From NCBI GenBank assembly GCA_045592105.1, contig JAZNUB010000014.1, positions 1 through 58,238 of the forward strand: a stretch of 58,238 nucleotides of DNA. The letters are read 5' to 3'. Below the pieces are notes generated by a model, which had not been told where the DNA came from, ran no database searches, and was given only the letters and a program-made list of their open reading frames with translations. This stretch comes from SIG636 sp045592105 (GTDB lineage Bacteria; Bacillota; Clostridia; Oscillospirales; CAG-382). Shown here piece by piece: positions 33,581 to 43,464 of the stretch (its first letter is position 1; each line of letters opens with the position of its first letter). Made by a program: the position numbers and the translations under genes.

Positions 33581-33673
33581 TAGCTTTTGCGGTCATTTTT
33601 ACCTACCAGCCCAACAAATTCAAGCCCTGGAAACAATTTTGCCGAAAAAAGCTTAAAAAAACGAAAATATATA

Positions 33674-33702
33674 TTTACATAAAGAAAAAAAGGTGCTATA
33701 AT
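33674..33702 (+). promoter_or_regulatory. PFOR promoter
   Basis: TTTACA (33674-33679) and TATAAT (33697-33702) are 17 bases apart, 30 bases before the ATG at 33732. Confidence 0.75.
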
Positions 33703-33731
33703 GCTAAGGAAAACAATATGGAGGTAAAACT

Positions 33732-36700
33732 ATGCTCAGAAAGAAACTCTCTATGGACGGTAACACTGCTGCGGCGCATGTATCTTATGCGTTTACAGAG
33801 GTTGCCGGTATTTATCCCATCACCCCCTCTTCCCCGATGGCAGAATACACTGATAAGTGGTCTGCTGAAGGGAGGAAGAACATATTTGGTCAGCAGGTAA
33901 AGGTTGTAGAAATGCAGTCTGAAGGCGGCGCTGCAGGTACCGTACACGGTTCCTTGGCAGCAGGTGCTTTAACCACCACCTACACTGCTTCTCAGGGTCT
34001 TCTCCTTATGATCCCCAACATGTATAAGATCGCCGGTGAGCTTCTTCCCGGTGTTATCCATGTTTCCGCACGTTGCGTTGCATCCCACGCGCTCAACATT
34101 TTTGGTGACCATTCTGACGTTATGGCTTGCCGTCAAACCGGCTTTACCATGCTTTGTGCAAACAACGTTCAGGAGGTTATGGACCTTGGTGCGGTAGCAC
34201 ACCTTTCCGCTATTAAGTCCAGAGTGCCCGTTCTCCACTATTTCGATGGCTTCAGAACCTCTCACGAGATTCAGAAGGTTGAAATTTGGGATTATGACGA
34301 TCTTGCTGAAATGGTTGATTGGGACGCTATTAATGCGTTCAGACAGCGCGCATTGAACCCCGAGCATCCCGTGCTCAGAGGTTCTGCTCAGAATCCTGAC
34401 ATATTCTTCCAGGCAAGAGAAGCTTGCAACACCTATTACGAAGCAGTTCCCGCAATCGTTCAGGAATATATGGACAAGGTTAATGCTAAGATAGGTACCA
34501 ATTACAGCTTGTTTAACTACTACGGCGCAGCAGATGCTGATAAGATCATCATCGCTATGGGCTCCGTATGTGACACTATCGAAGAAACTATCGACTATCT
34601 TAACGCTAAAGGCGAAAAGCTTGGTCTTCTTAAGGTTAGACTTTATCGTCCCTTCTCCGTTAAGGCGTTTGTTGATGCTATACCGAAGTCTGTTAAGAAG
34701 ATAGCTGTTCTTGACAGAACTAAGGAACCCGGCTCTCTTGCAGAACCCTTGTATCTTGACGTTGTTAGCGCACTCAGAGGTACCGAGTTTGAAAACGCGC
34801 TTGTTCTTGGCGGTCGTTTCGGTCTTGGCTCTAAGGATACAACTCCTGCTTGCATTAAGGCAGTTTATGCAAACCTTGATGCTGAAAAGCCCATCAACGG
34901 CTTCACCGTTGGTATAGTTGATGACGTTACCAACCTTTCTCTCCCCATCGTTCCTATGGAAAGCACTACCCCCGACGGTACTGTTTCCTGTAAGTTCTGG
35001 GGTCTTGGCTCTGACGGTACCGTTGGTGCAAACAAGAACTCCATCAAGATTATCGGTGACCATACCGATAAGTTCATTCAGGCTTACTTCGCTTATGACT
35101 CTAAGAAGTCCGGCGGTATCACCGTTTCCCACTTGAGATTTGGTGACAAGCCTATCCGTTCCACCTACTATGTATCTCAGGCAGACTTTGTTGCTTGCCA
35201 CAATCCTTCTTATATTAATAAGTATGATATAACCGAGGACCTTAAGGACGGTTCTACCTTCCTTCTCAACTGCCAGTGGTCTGCTGAGGAGCTTGAGGCT
35301 AACCTTCCCGCAAAGGCAAAGAGAGATATAGCAAGAAAGAACGTAAACTTCTACACTGTTGACGCTATTTCCATAGCTCGTGGCTTAGGTCTTGGCGGTA
35401 GAACGAATACCGTTCTTCAAAGTGCATTCTTCTCCCTTGCAAAGATCATCCCCGCAGATGACGCTATTAAATATATGAAAGAAGCTGCATACAAGAGCTT
35501 CTTTAAGAAGGGCGAAGCAATAGTTAATATGAACTATGCCGCTATCGATGCAGGTGCAACCGCAGCTGTTAAGATAGACGTTCCCGCGGCTTGGGCAGAT
35601 GCAGTTGATGCAAACGCAGCAGAAGCTGAAATCAATGCAAGACCTGAGCTTGCTAAGTTCGTTAAGAACATACTTAACCCCGTAAACGCACAGAAGGGTG
35701 ACAGCCTGCCTGTTTCCACCTTCCTTGAAGATGCAGACGGTACCTTCCCGCAGGGTAGCTCCGCATTTGAAAAGCGCGGCGTTGCAGTTGACGTTCCTAC
35801 TTGGAACCTTGAAAACTGTATCCAGTGTAACTTCTGTTCTTACGTTTGTCCTCACGCAGCTATCAGACCTGTTGCTATGACAGACGCAGAAGCAGAAAAG
35901 TATCCCGAAATGAAGCTTACTGCTATGACAGCGCTTCCCGGCTACAAGTTCGGTATAACCGTTTCCGCGCTTGACTGCGTTGGTTGCGGCTCCTGCGCAC
36001 AGGTTTGCCCCGGCAGAAAGGGCGAAAAGGCGCTTACTATGGCTCCTACCGAAACTCAGCTTGACCAGCAGAAGTACTTCGAGCTTAGCTACAAGTACTG
36101 TGATGATGAAGCTGTTCTTGCTAAGTTCAAGGCAGAAACCGTTAAGGGCAGCCAGTTCAAGCAGCCCTTGCTTGAGTTCTCCGGCGCATGCCCCGGCTGT
36201 GGCGAAACTCCTTATGCAAAGCTTATAACTCAGTTGTTTGGCGATAGAATGTTCATCTCTAACGCAACAGGCTGTTCCTCCATTTGGGGTGGTTCTGCTC
36301 CTGCAACTCCTTACACCGTTAATAAGAACGGCAACGGTCCTGCTTGGGCTAACTCCTTGTTCGAGGATAACGCAGAATACGGTATGGGTATGGCTACCGC
36401 TATCCGTACAAGACGTGCTAAGCTCGTTGAGATAGTAGAGCAGTTTGCTGAAAAAGGCTGTGATAAGCTTTCCGCAGCAGCTAAGGCTTGGCTTGAGGTT
36501 AAGGACGAGGGTGAGGCTTCCAAGGCAGCATCCGCAGCTCTTATCGAAGCTATTAAGTACGGCAAGGAAGCTAAGTGCTGCACCGAGCTTGAAGCTTTGT
36601 TTGACAAGGCCTTGGCTATGAGCGATTTGTTCGTTAAGAAGTCCATCTGGATCTTCGGTGGTGACGGTTGGGCATACGATATCGGCTTCGGCGGTCTTGA

Positions 36701-37283
36701 CCACGCTATCGCTTCCGGCGAAGACATCAATATCTTCGTATTCGATACAGAAGTTTACTCTAACACCGGCGGTCAGGCTTCCAAGGCTACTCCTATCGGC
36801 TCCGTTGCACAGTTCGCTGCTAACGGTAAGGGCGTTAAGAAGAAGGACCTTGCTGCTATCGCAATGTCTTACGGCTACGTTTACGTTGCACAGGTTGCTA
36901 TGGGTGCTGACTATAATCAGTGCATCAAGGCTATAACCGAAGCTGAAAGCTACAAGGGTCCGTCCATCGTTATCGGTTACGCTCCTTGTATCAACCACGG
37001 TATAAAGAAGGGTCTCGGCACCAGCATGCTTGAAATCAAGGCAGCAGTTGCCGCAGGTTACTGGCATACCTTCCGCTTCGATCCTCGCCGTGCGGCTGAA
37101 GGCGCTAACCCCTTCGTTCTTGATTCCAAGGAACCTACCACTAATTATCAGGACTTTATCAAGACCGAAACACGTTACAGCTCTCTCGGCATAGCATTCC
37201 CTGACAGGGCTGCTGTTCTCTTCGAAAGTGCTGAACAGTGCGCTAAGGATAAATACGCTAAGCTTAAGAAGCTTGCAGAATAA
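33732..37283 (+). CDS. nifJ: Pyruvate:ferredoxin (flavodoxin) oxidoreductase
   Basis: The 1183-residue single-chain PFOR converts pyruvate and CoA to acetyl-CoA, CO2 and reduced ferredoxin. Its domains are in the usual order. Domains I and II start with SMDGNTAAAHVSYAFTEVAG. A gamma-type domain lies near 420-620. The ferredoxin domain has two 4Fe-4S motifs, CIQCNFCSYVCP (from Cys696) and CVGCGSCAQVCP. The TPP domain begins FSGACPGCGE, with GDGWAYDIGFGGLDH further on. The length is normal. TGGAGG precedes the ATG. Codons are strongly biased to GTT, CTT, GCT and AAG, unlike neighbours such as comM, as expected for a very abundant enzyme. It is the core of anaerobic pyruvate oxidation here. Confidence 0.96.
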   Translation: MLRKKLSMDGNTAAAHVSYAFTEVAGIYPITPSSPMAEYTDKWSAEGRKNIFGQQVKVVEMQSEGGAAGTVHGSLAAGALTTTYTASQGLLLMIPNMYKIAGELLPGVIHVSARCVASHALNIFGDHSDVMACRQTGFTMLCANNVQEVMDLGAVAHLSAIKSRVPVLHYFDGFRTSHEIQKVEIWDYDDLAEMVDWDAINAFRQRALNPEHPVLRGSAQNPDIFFQAREACNTYYEAVPAIVQEYMDKVNAKIGTNYSLFNYYGAADADKIIIAMGSVCDTIEETIDYLNAKGEKLGLLKVRLYRPFSVKAFVDAIPKSVKKIAVLDRTKEPGSLAEPLYLDVVSALRGTEFENALVLGGRFGLGSKDTTPACIKAVYANLDAEKPINGFTVGIVDDVTNLSLPIVPMESTTPDGTVSCKFWGLGSDGTVGANKNSIKIIGDHTDKFIQAYFAYDSKKSGGITVSHLRFGDKPIRSTYYVSQADFVACHNPSYINKYDITEDLKDGSTFLLNCQWSAEELEANLPAKAKRDIARKNVNFYTVDAISIARGLGLGGRTNTVLQSAFFSLAKIIPADDAIKYMKEAAYKSFFKKGEAIVNMNYAAIDAGATAAVKIDVPAAWADAVDANAAEAEINARPELAKFVKNILNPVNAQKGDSLPVSTFLEDADGTFPQGSSAFEKRGVAVDVPTWNLENCIQCNFCSYVCPHAAIRPVAMTDAEAEKYPEMKLTAMTALPGYKFGITVSALDCVGCGSCAQVCPGRKGEKALTMAPTETQLDQQKYFELSYKYCDDEAVLAKFKAETVKGSQFKQPLLEFSGACPGCGETPYAKLITQLFGDRMFISNATGCSSIWGGSAPATPYTVNKNGNGPAWANSLFEDNAEYGMGMATAIRTRRAKLVEIVEQFAEKGCDKLSAAAKAWLEVKDEGEASKAASAALIEAIKYGKEAKCCTELEALFDKALAMSDLFVKKSIWIFGGDGWAYDIGFGGLDHAIASGEDINIFVFDTEVYSNTGGQASKATPIGSVAQFAANGKGVKKKDLAAIAMSYGYVYVAQVAMGADYNQCIKAITEAESYKGPSIVIGYAPCINHGIKKGLGTSMLEIKAAVAAGYWHTFRFDPRRAAEGANPFVLDSKEPTTNYQDFIKTETRYSSLGIAFPDRAAVLFESAEQCAKDKYAKLKKLAE

Positions 37284-37295
37284 TTAGTATTTTTG

Positions 37296-37330
37296 CGGGC
37301 GGGCTTATTACAATAAGCCCGCCCACTTTG
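37296..37330 (+). terminator. PFOR terminator
   Basis: GGGCGGGCTTATT (about 37298-37310) pairs with AATAAGCCCGCCC around a short loop. A T-rich tract follows after a few bases. Confidence 0.75.
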
Positions 37331-37355
37331 CAGTTTTTGTGCAGGAGGTTTAAAT

Positions 37356-38369
37356 ATGCCATCAAAAATGAATAACAAACATAAAATGTACGATTTTGAA
37401 AAAATCGCATTAGTTATTGCGTTGGTAATAACCGTTGCAATAGTTTTGCTTGTTGTTTTTGCAACAAGGGATAGCGGCAGGCCTTCTTCACCTAACTCAT
37501 CACTTGTGGCTGATGCTTCGATTGATGCATCGGGCGAGTCGGGGGATGGCGCGGATTTGCCGTCTGCCGTGATACCTGAAAGGGAATTGGAGTTTACAAC
37601 CATAAAGGTTGATAACACAAAGCTTTCGGAAGGTGCGTTGGTTTTAGTTAATCAAGAGCACGAGTATAAAGCAAACGTTGAGGATAAGCTGGTTAATTTG
37701 TTCGTACACAACGGCACCTTGCCCGAAGCGAGCGAAAATTGGTATGGATTAGTTAACGTTAGCCAAAAGCTTCGCAGTGAGGCTTTGGATGCGCTTAATT
37801 CTATGTATAAGGATTATTACGCCGCGTTGGAAAAGGCGGATGTTGTAATAACCAAAACCTATGTAGATACCGCTACACAGCAGGCAGAATATGACAGTAA
37901 GATTGATAATACCGACCCAACGGACAAGCCGTATATGCAGGCGGGCGGTTATAGCGAGCATCACACGGGGCTTGCTTTCAATCTTAGAAATGATGATAGT
38001 AGCTGGTTTGCAGACAATTGCTGGAAATATGGTTTTGTGCTTCGCTATCCGGAAGGGAAGGAAAGCATAACCTACGTTAAAAACGAAAACAATCATTACA
38101 GATACGTTGGCGTTCCGCACGCTTTGTATATGAAGCTTAATAAGCTTGTGCTTGAGGAGTATTTGGGGCTTTTGGAAACCAAAACCTTTAATGCAAGGCT
38201 CAAGCTTGATGACGGCACCTCTGATAAGTACGAAACCTATGCCGTTAAAGCACAGTCGGGCGCAGAAACCGAGATAAAAGTTCCCGCAGAGTCCACGGGT
38301 TGGGGATATATAATATCGGGCACAAATAACGACTATTTTGTGGTGACAATATATAAAATAGAAGGTTAA
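37356..38369 (+). CDS. VanY-like D-Ala-D-Ala carboxypeptidase (M15B) with altered zinc site
   Basis: The 337-residue protein has an N-terminal membrane anchor (about 16-38), a linker and an extracellular domain of the VanY type. The family zinc motif SxHxxGxAxD appears as SEHHTGLAFN: His202 is kept but the usual zinc aspartate is Asn209. The second site is kept as Glu244 and His247 (ENNHYRYVG), with Asn replacing the usual Trp. Active VanY trims the last D-Ala of cell-wall precursors. The Asp to Asn change could weaken or stop metal binding, so it may be a wall-binding protein or a modified peptidase. AGGAGG precedes the ATG. Confidence 0.8.
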   Translation: MPSKMNNKHKMYDFEKIALVIALVITVAIVLLVVFATRDSGRPSSPNSSLVADASIDASGESGDGADLPSAVIPERELEFTTIKVDNTKLSEGALVLVNQEHEYKANVEDKLVNLFVHNGTLPEASENWYGLVNVSQKLRSEALDALNSMYKDYYAALEKADVVITKTYVDTATQQAEYDSKIDNTDPTDKPYMQAGGYSEHHTGLAFNLRNDDSSWFADNCWKYGFVLRYPEGKESITYVKNENNHYRYVGVPHALYMKLNKLVLEEYLGLLETKTFNARLKLDDGTSDKYETYAVKAQSGAETEIKVPAESTGWGYIISGTNNDYFVVTIYKIEG

Positions 38370-38375
38370 TCTCTT

Positions 38376-38413
38376 GCCGCACGGTAAAGCTTGCTTTGCC
38401 GCGCGGCTTGTTT
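38376..38413 (+). terminator. Terminator of the VanY-like gene
   Basis: GCCGCACGGTAAAGC and GCTTTGCCGCGCGGC pair with one mismatch and one G-T, followed by TTGTTTC. Confidence 0.75.
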
Positions 38414-38930
38414 CTTGGTGAGAAAAGCGTTCTGTGCAAAAAGTGCAAAAAACATCTTTGCGCAGAAAGTTAACTAAAAAGTGAAAACGCGGCACAAAAG
38501 CAGCCAAATAACGCTAAAGTGATGCAAAAGCGCAACAAGAACAGATGTTTTGTTTGGTATTTACACAGTGTAGAAATTTTAACCCCGAATTTGTTAAAAA
38601 CGCACAACGAAAATAGCTACTTTTTGTCGATTTACATAATGATTCAAGCACAAAGACTTTGCGGGTGTAAATTAGGTGTCTTGAATATGGGATAATAAAA
38701 TTTATAATTGGCTTTATGATTTTATAAATAATACCGAAAATACCGCTTAATAAGCCAAGTTTTAAGGGGCGTATACAAGGGACTAATGAAAGTGTATAAA
38801 GTTTCGTTTCTTAATATTGTCAAAAGATTATTATTTGTAGCAAAATCACTATAACCGTGTTTTCGAAACAAAGGCTTTTTAAAAGGCTGTTTATATGGAT
38901 AAAACCAAAATGCTTATAATATATGTATAC
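38414..38930. other. Long non-coding stretch upstream of the ABC cluster
   Basis: About 500 AT-rich bases hold no credible ORF, tRNA or strong hairpin. Tracts such as ATTTATAA and several TATAAT-like words occur. A weak match to a catabolite-response site (TGAAAACGCGGCA near 38480) is present but not convincing. Its length before a large transport cluster suggests space for regulators. Confidence 0.4.
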
Positions 38931-38959
38931 TTGACAAAATTCTTTTAAGATGTTATCAT
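38931..38959 (+). promoter_or_regulatory. Promoter of the ABC cluster
   Basis: TTGACA (38931-38936) and TATCAT (38954-38959) are 17 bases apart, leaving a 65-base leader before the ATG at 39031. Confidence 0.8.
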
Positions 38960-39030
38960 CAATCGTATATTTTTGTAACTGTATTTACCAAAAGTATGCA
39001 CACGCAAGAACTTTTCAGGAGGAATGTTGA

Positions 39031-42000
39031 ATGGCGAGAATTAATTCAAAGCCAAAAAGAGCAGTTGTATTGTTGCTGACCTTGGTTATGCTTATAACTG
39101 GTTTCGGCACGCTCGGTAATACAAATGCTTATGCTGCTACCGATAAGACTGTGGAGCTGCCTGATTCTATGATCAGAACCGACCTTACCGATATGAAGGT
39201 TGAGGCATCTTCCATAACTTATGCGGAGTATTTGGCGCTTCACGATGGCGTTAAGGACGCCGAAGAGGGCGACTATATTTTGAATCTGCAAAACAACATC
39301 AACAAGGATCAATCCACTGCATTTTATCAGGTTATCCCTTCCTTTAAGGATGATAACGGTGTAGAAATGAAGGACGTTCTTGTTCTTAGTGATGACGGTT
39401 CCATCACCTTTGATGTTGAGGTTAAGAAGACCGCGTATTACACTATAGAGCTTGGCTACAATACAGGTAGCTTGTATATCTATAAGTGTAACGAGTGCGG
39501 TCATATAGCTATATCTTCTAAAGAGGATTACCCGATAGAAGCAGCAGAATGTCCTAAATGTGATGCTGAAATGGCTGTAACCTTTGCAAAGAATTCTGCA
39601 ATTGAAAAGAAGATTAGAATAGACGGCGTTATTCCCTATAAGGAAGCACGCTCCGTTGAGCTTCAGCGTTCTTGGGTAGACCGTTATATCCAAACGGAAT
39701 TAAAGGAAGTAAACGGCAAGCTGGAAGAGGTTGTTGTTAAAGACATCATTTCCGCAAGCAAGGATTACTATACCACTGTGAATAAGGATAATCGTTATTT
39801 CCTTACCGATGCTAACGGCAACGAAAAGAAGCCCGAGAAAGAAATGTTTTCCGAGTGGGCAGTTTCCATGCTTTATGACTCCACCGGTTACGCTTCCGAG
39901 CCTTTGAAGTTCTATCTTGAAGAGGGTAAGCACACCATCTCTCTTGACGCGATAAGAGAGCCTGTTGTTGTATCCTACATAGCACTTAAGTCTTATGAAG
40001 CACCTATGTCTTACGAAAAATATTTGGAGAAGTATTCCGCAATGGGCGGCGACGTTTCCAAGGATGTTGCAATTAAGATACAGGGTGAGTATTCTATCAA
40101 GACTTCTTCCAAGACCATATATCAAACAAGCGACAGAACTTCTTCCTTGTCCGAGCCTCAGGATGTTGCAAAAACTATGCTAAACGAAATCGGTGGTGAC
40201 AAGTGGCAGTATGTTGGTCAGTGGATTGAGTGGTCTGTTGATGTTCCTGAAACGGGCTTTTATAAAATAATTCCCCGTTCTATACAGGACTTCTACTCAG
40301 GCGTATACGTTTCCAGAAGGCTTTATATTGATGGCGAAACCCCGTTTGCAGAGGCAGCACAGCTTCGCTTCAACTACACCGATAGCTGGCAAACCAAAAC
40401 GCTTACTGATGGTAATACCGAGTTCAAGTTCTTCCTTGAAAAGGGTACCCATGTAATCAGGATGGAAGTTGTACTTGGTCAGATGGCTGAGATACTCAGC
40501 AGCGTTGAAACCTCTCTTAACAACATTAACTCCTATTACAGAAAAATACTTATGATAACCGGTCCCGACCCTGATGAGTACAGAGATTACGGCTTCGAGC
40601 GTTCCTTGCCCGACGTTATCAGAGGCTTGAGAAAAGAAGCTAAAAATCTTGAGTCTATATCCAATAAGCTTTCCGAGATAATCGGCTATAAGGGTGACCA
40701 CTCCATCACGCTTGATAAGGTTGCATACACCGTTGGGCAGATGGGTAATTATCCTACCAAGATAGCAGCGCTTATGGATGACCTTAAATCTCAATCCGGT
40801 TCGCTTGGTACTTGGCTTACACAAACGCAAAATCAGCCTTTGAACATAGACTATATTCTTTTAACCTCTCCGCAAGCGAAGAATCCTAAGGCAGAAGCAA
40901 ACTTCTTCAAGGAAATTTGGACAGAGATTAAAAAGTTTATATTCTCGTTCTTCACTGATTACAACTCTATAAGCAGTACATCTAAATTGAATAACGCAGC
41001 TAACGCTGACCGTGCTCATACAATCGAGGTTTGGGTTACAACCGGTCGTGACCAGGCTGCTATACTTAGAAACTTGGTAGACGATAGCTTTGCAAACAAA
41101 TACCCCGGCATTAACGTTAAGGTTAAGCTTGTTGCGGCGGGTACCTTGTTGCCCTCCACCCTTGCAGGTACAGGGCCGGATGTTTCCTTGGGTAACGCGC
41201 AGACAGAGGCTATAAACTACGCTATCCGTTCCGCTGTTATGGCGCTAAATATTAAAACGGATGAAAACGGCAAGCTTGTTAGCGATAACGGTTTTGATTT
41301 CTCTAATTTTGACCGCTACGCTGATGACCCCGTATACGGCAACCCCGATTATAAGTATTATACCAAGAACGCAGACGGTAGCTTGGATTGGAACGTTGAT
41401 ACCTTTGAAGAGGTTAAAGCACGTTTTGCTAAGCAGGCAATGGTTCCGCTTACGCTTTACGGTGAAACCTACGGTATCCCCGAAAATATGTCCTGCTATA
41501 TGATGTTCTATCGCAAGGATATATTGGCAGAGCTTGACCTTGCAGTTCCCAACACTTGGGACGAGTTCTACGATATGATATACACCCTTCAGTCCAACAA
41601 GCTGGAGATAGGCTTCCCCTCCGGTGTAACCGGCTCCACAATTTGGATGTATCAGAAGGGCGAAACAATGTACGATATGGGCAACTATGATGCCTATATG
41701 GAAAAATACGGTGACACTCTTAAGGAGCAGGGCAACGTATATTACGATGATGAGGGCAACCTCCTCCCCAAGACTGACGGTATGACCATCAATCTTGACA
41801 GTGATATAGCACTTGCTTGCTTCAAGGACGTATGCCAGCTTTACACGATGTTTGATTTCCCCGTAACCTTCGATTTTGCAAACCGTTTCCGTTCCGGTGA
41901 AATGCCCATCGCAATAGCTGACTACACAGCATACAACCAGCTAATCGTATTCGCGCCCGAAATTAACGGTATGTGGGAGTTTACTCCTCTTCCCGGTATG

Positions 42001-42471
42001 GCTGACGTAAACGGTTATATAAACAACACCTCCGTTGGTACTGTTACGGCTATGATGATGATGCGTTCCGTTGAAGACCGCGGCAACGAATTTGCAGCAT
42101 ACACCTTTATGCAATGGTGGTCCAGCGCAGATTCTCAAAGCAGCTACGGTAACGAAATGGAAGCGTTGCTTGGTCCGTCCGCAAAGCAGAACACTGCTAA
42201 CATCGAGGCACTTTATTCCATGCCTTGGTCCAAGAGCGAGCATGACCAGCTTTCCGCACAGTTCAAGAACATAACCTTCACACCGGAGTTCCCCGGCGGT
42301 TACATTATTACACGTTACGCGCAGTTCGCGTTCCTTGGCGTTTATAACGAAGGGGCAGAGCCTGTTGGTAAGCTTCAATCGTATATAACAACAATCAACG
42401 CAGAGCTTTCCAGAAAGAGGGAAGAGTTTGATCTTCCCATCGCTGAAGAATTCCCGCTTAACGAAGACTAA
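39031..42471 (+). CDS. Giant extracellular solute-binding protein
   Basis: The 1146-residue protein is more than twice the size of a usual family 1 solute-binding protein. It has a signal peptide (RAVVLLLTLVMLITGFGTL), two carbohydrate-binding-like beta modules (about 70-330 and 340-500) and a helical region (about 510-640). A family 1 binding domain follows from about 663 (HTIEVWVTTGRDQAAIL, GPDVSLG, YGIPENMSCYMMFYRKD) to the end. A Cys4 knuckle (Cys153, Cys156, Cys174, Cys177) sits inside the first module. There is no lipobox cysteine, so how it stays at the cell is unclear. It heads a seven-gene cluster and probably captures a glycan fragment. Confidence 0.87.
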   Translation: MARINSKPKRAVVLLLTLVMLITGFGTLGNTNAYAATDKTVELPDSMIRTDLTDMKVEASSITYAEYLALHDGVKDAEEGDYILNLQNNINKDQSTAFYQVIPSFKDDNGVEMKDVLVLSDDGSITFDVEVKKTAYYTIELGYNTGSLYIYKCNECGHIAISSKEDYPIEAAECPKCDAEMAVTFAKNSAIEKKIRIDGVIPYKEARSVELQRSWVDRYIQTELKEVNGKLEEVVVKDIISASKDYYTTVNKDNRYFLTDANGNEKKPEKEMFSEWAVSMLYDSTGYASEPLKFYLEEGKHTISLDAIREPVVVSYIALKSYEAPMSYEKYLEKYSAMGGDVSKDVAIKIQGEYSIKTSSKTIYQTSDRTSSLSEPQDVAKTMLNEIGGDKWQYVGQWIEWSVDVPETGFYKIIPRSIQDFYSGVYVSRRLYIDGETPFAEAAQLRFNYTDSWQTKTLTDGNTEFKFFLEKGTHVIRMEVVLGQMAEILSSVETSLNNINSYYRKILMITGPDPDEYRDYGFERSLPDVIRGLRKEAKNLESISNKLSEIIGYKGDHSITLDKVAYTVGQMGNYPTKIAALMDDLKSQSGSLGTWLTQTQNQPLNIDYILLTSPQAKNPKAEANFFKEIWTEIKKFIFSFFTDYNSISSTSKLNNAANADRAHTIEVWVTTGRDQAAILRNLVDDSFANKYPGINVKVKLVAAGTLLPSTLAGTGPDVSLGNAQTEAINYAIRSAVMALNIKTDENGKLVSDNGFDFSNFDRYADDPVYGNPDYKYYTKNADGSLDWNVDTFEEVKARFAKQAMVPLTLYGETYGIPENMSCYMMFYRKDILAELDLAVPNTWDEFYDMIYTLQSNKLEIGFPSGVTGSTIWMYQKGETMYDMGNYDAYMEKYGDTLKEQGNVYYDDEGNLLPKTDGMTINLDSDIALACFKDVCQLYTMFDFPVTFDFANRFRSGEMPIAIADYTAYNQLIVFAPEINGMWEFTPLPGMADVNGYINNTSVGTVTAMMMMRSVEDRGNEFAAYTFMQWWSSADSQSSYGNEMEALLGPSAKQNTANIEALYSMPWSKSEHDQLSAQFKNITFTPEFPGGYIITRYAQFAFLGVYNEGAEPVGKLQSYITTINAELSRKREEFDLPIAEEFPLNED

Positions 42472-42507
42472 AATATACTTTTCATTAATAATTCAAGGAG
42501 AGATAAT

Positions 42508-43458
42508 ATGGAACAAAATGCCACTGCTTCCAATCAGCCCGTGCTGAGAAAAGAAAAATCAAAGCTTCAGTGGACTTGGATAGAAATGAAAAAGTATAAA
42601 GTAGCTTATGCTATGATAGCTCCGTTTTTCCTTCTATTCTTCACGTTCACTGTTGTTCCGGTGCTCCTATCGGTAGTGCTTAGCTTTACTACCTTTAATA
42701 TGTTGGAGTTCCCCGAAATCGTTTTCTTCGATAACTACATAAGGCTTTTCTTGGACGATGATATTTTCCTTTTGTCTTTGAAAAACACCTTTGTATTCGC
42801 TTGTATAACAGGGCCTGTTTCTTACCTTTTGTCCCTGTTCATCGCGTGGTTTATAAACGAGCTAAAGCCCAAGCTTAGAGCTTTTGTAACCCTTATATTC
42901 TACGCTCCCTCCATCGCAGGTAACGTTTATTTGATATGGACGTTGCTTTTCTCCGGCGACCAATACGGTTTGGTAAACTCATATCTTATGCGTTTCGGTA
43001 TATTGGATTCGCCTATTCTTTGGTTCTCTGATACGGATTATATTTTCACGCTGGTTATCGTTGTTGCTCTTTGGACCAGCTTGGGTACATCGTTCCTAAC
43101 CTTTATCGCAGGCTTCCAGGTAGTTGATAAGTCCCTTTATGAAGCTGGCGCGGTTGACGGTATTAAGAACCGTTGGCAGGAGCTTTGGTATATAACCCTT
43201 CCTACTATGAAGCCGCAGCTTATGCTTGGTGCTATACTTGCTATAACCAACTCCTTCGGTTTCGGTGCAGTAATAACGGCACTTGTTGGCTTCCCCAGCC
43301 CCGACTACTGCGTACATACTATAATGCACCATCTTGAGGACTACGGCGGATCCCGTTTCGAAATGGGTTACGCATCTGCAATAGCAACTATTCTGTTCTT
43401 GATGATGGTTGGCGCTAACGCATTAGTCACCAAGATGCTGAGAAAGGTAGGTACTTAA
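42508..43458 (+). CDS. Sugar ABC permease, MalF type
   Basis: This 316-residue permease has six main membrane helices and the coupling EAA loop EAGAVDGIKNRWQELWYITLP near residue 212, where the ATPase would dock. The N-terminus has a long cytoplasmic tail. It is the first of a MalF/MalG-like pair with the gene 6 bases downstream. AAGGAGA precedes the ATG. No ATPase gene is in the cluster, so a shared MsmX-like ATPase elsewhere is expected. Confidence 0.9.
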   Translation: MEQNATASNQPVLRKEKSKLQWTWIEMKKYKVAYAMIAPFFLLFFTFTVVPVLLSVVLSFTTFNMLEFPEIVFFDNYIRLFLDDDIFLLSLKNTFVFACITGPVSYLLSLFIAWFINELKPKLRAFVTLIFYAPSIAGNVYLIWTLLFSGDQYGLVNSYLMRFGILDSPILWFSDTDYIFTLVIVVALWTSLGTSFLTFIAGFQVVDKSLYEAGAVDGIKNRWQELWYITLPTMKPQLMLGAILAITNSFGFGAVITALVGFPSPDYCVHTIMHHLEDYGGSRFEMGYASAIATILFLMMVGANALVTKMLRKVGT

Positions 43459-43464
43459 TAAGCT

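Noticed and set aside
35385..37067. A 560-codon minus-strand frame opposite PFOR
   Set aside because: It is caused by the strong codon bias of PFOR on the other strand; composition is Ser/Cys/Leu-rich and no domain is recognisable.
38475..38495. Possible catabolite-response (cre) site upstream of the ABC cluster
   Set aside because: Only the left half and centre fit the consensus and it is over 440 bases from the promoter.
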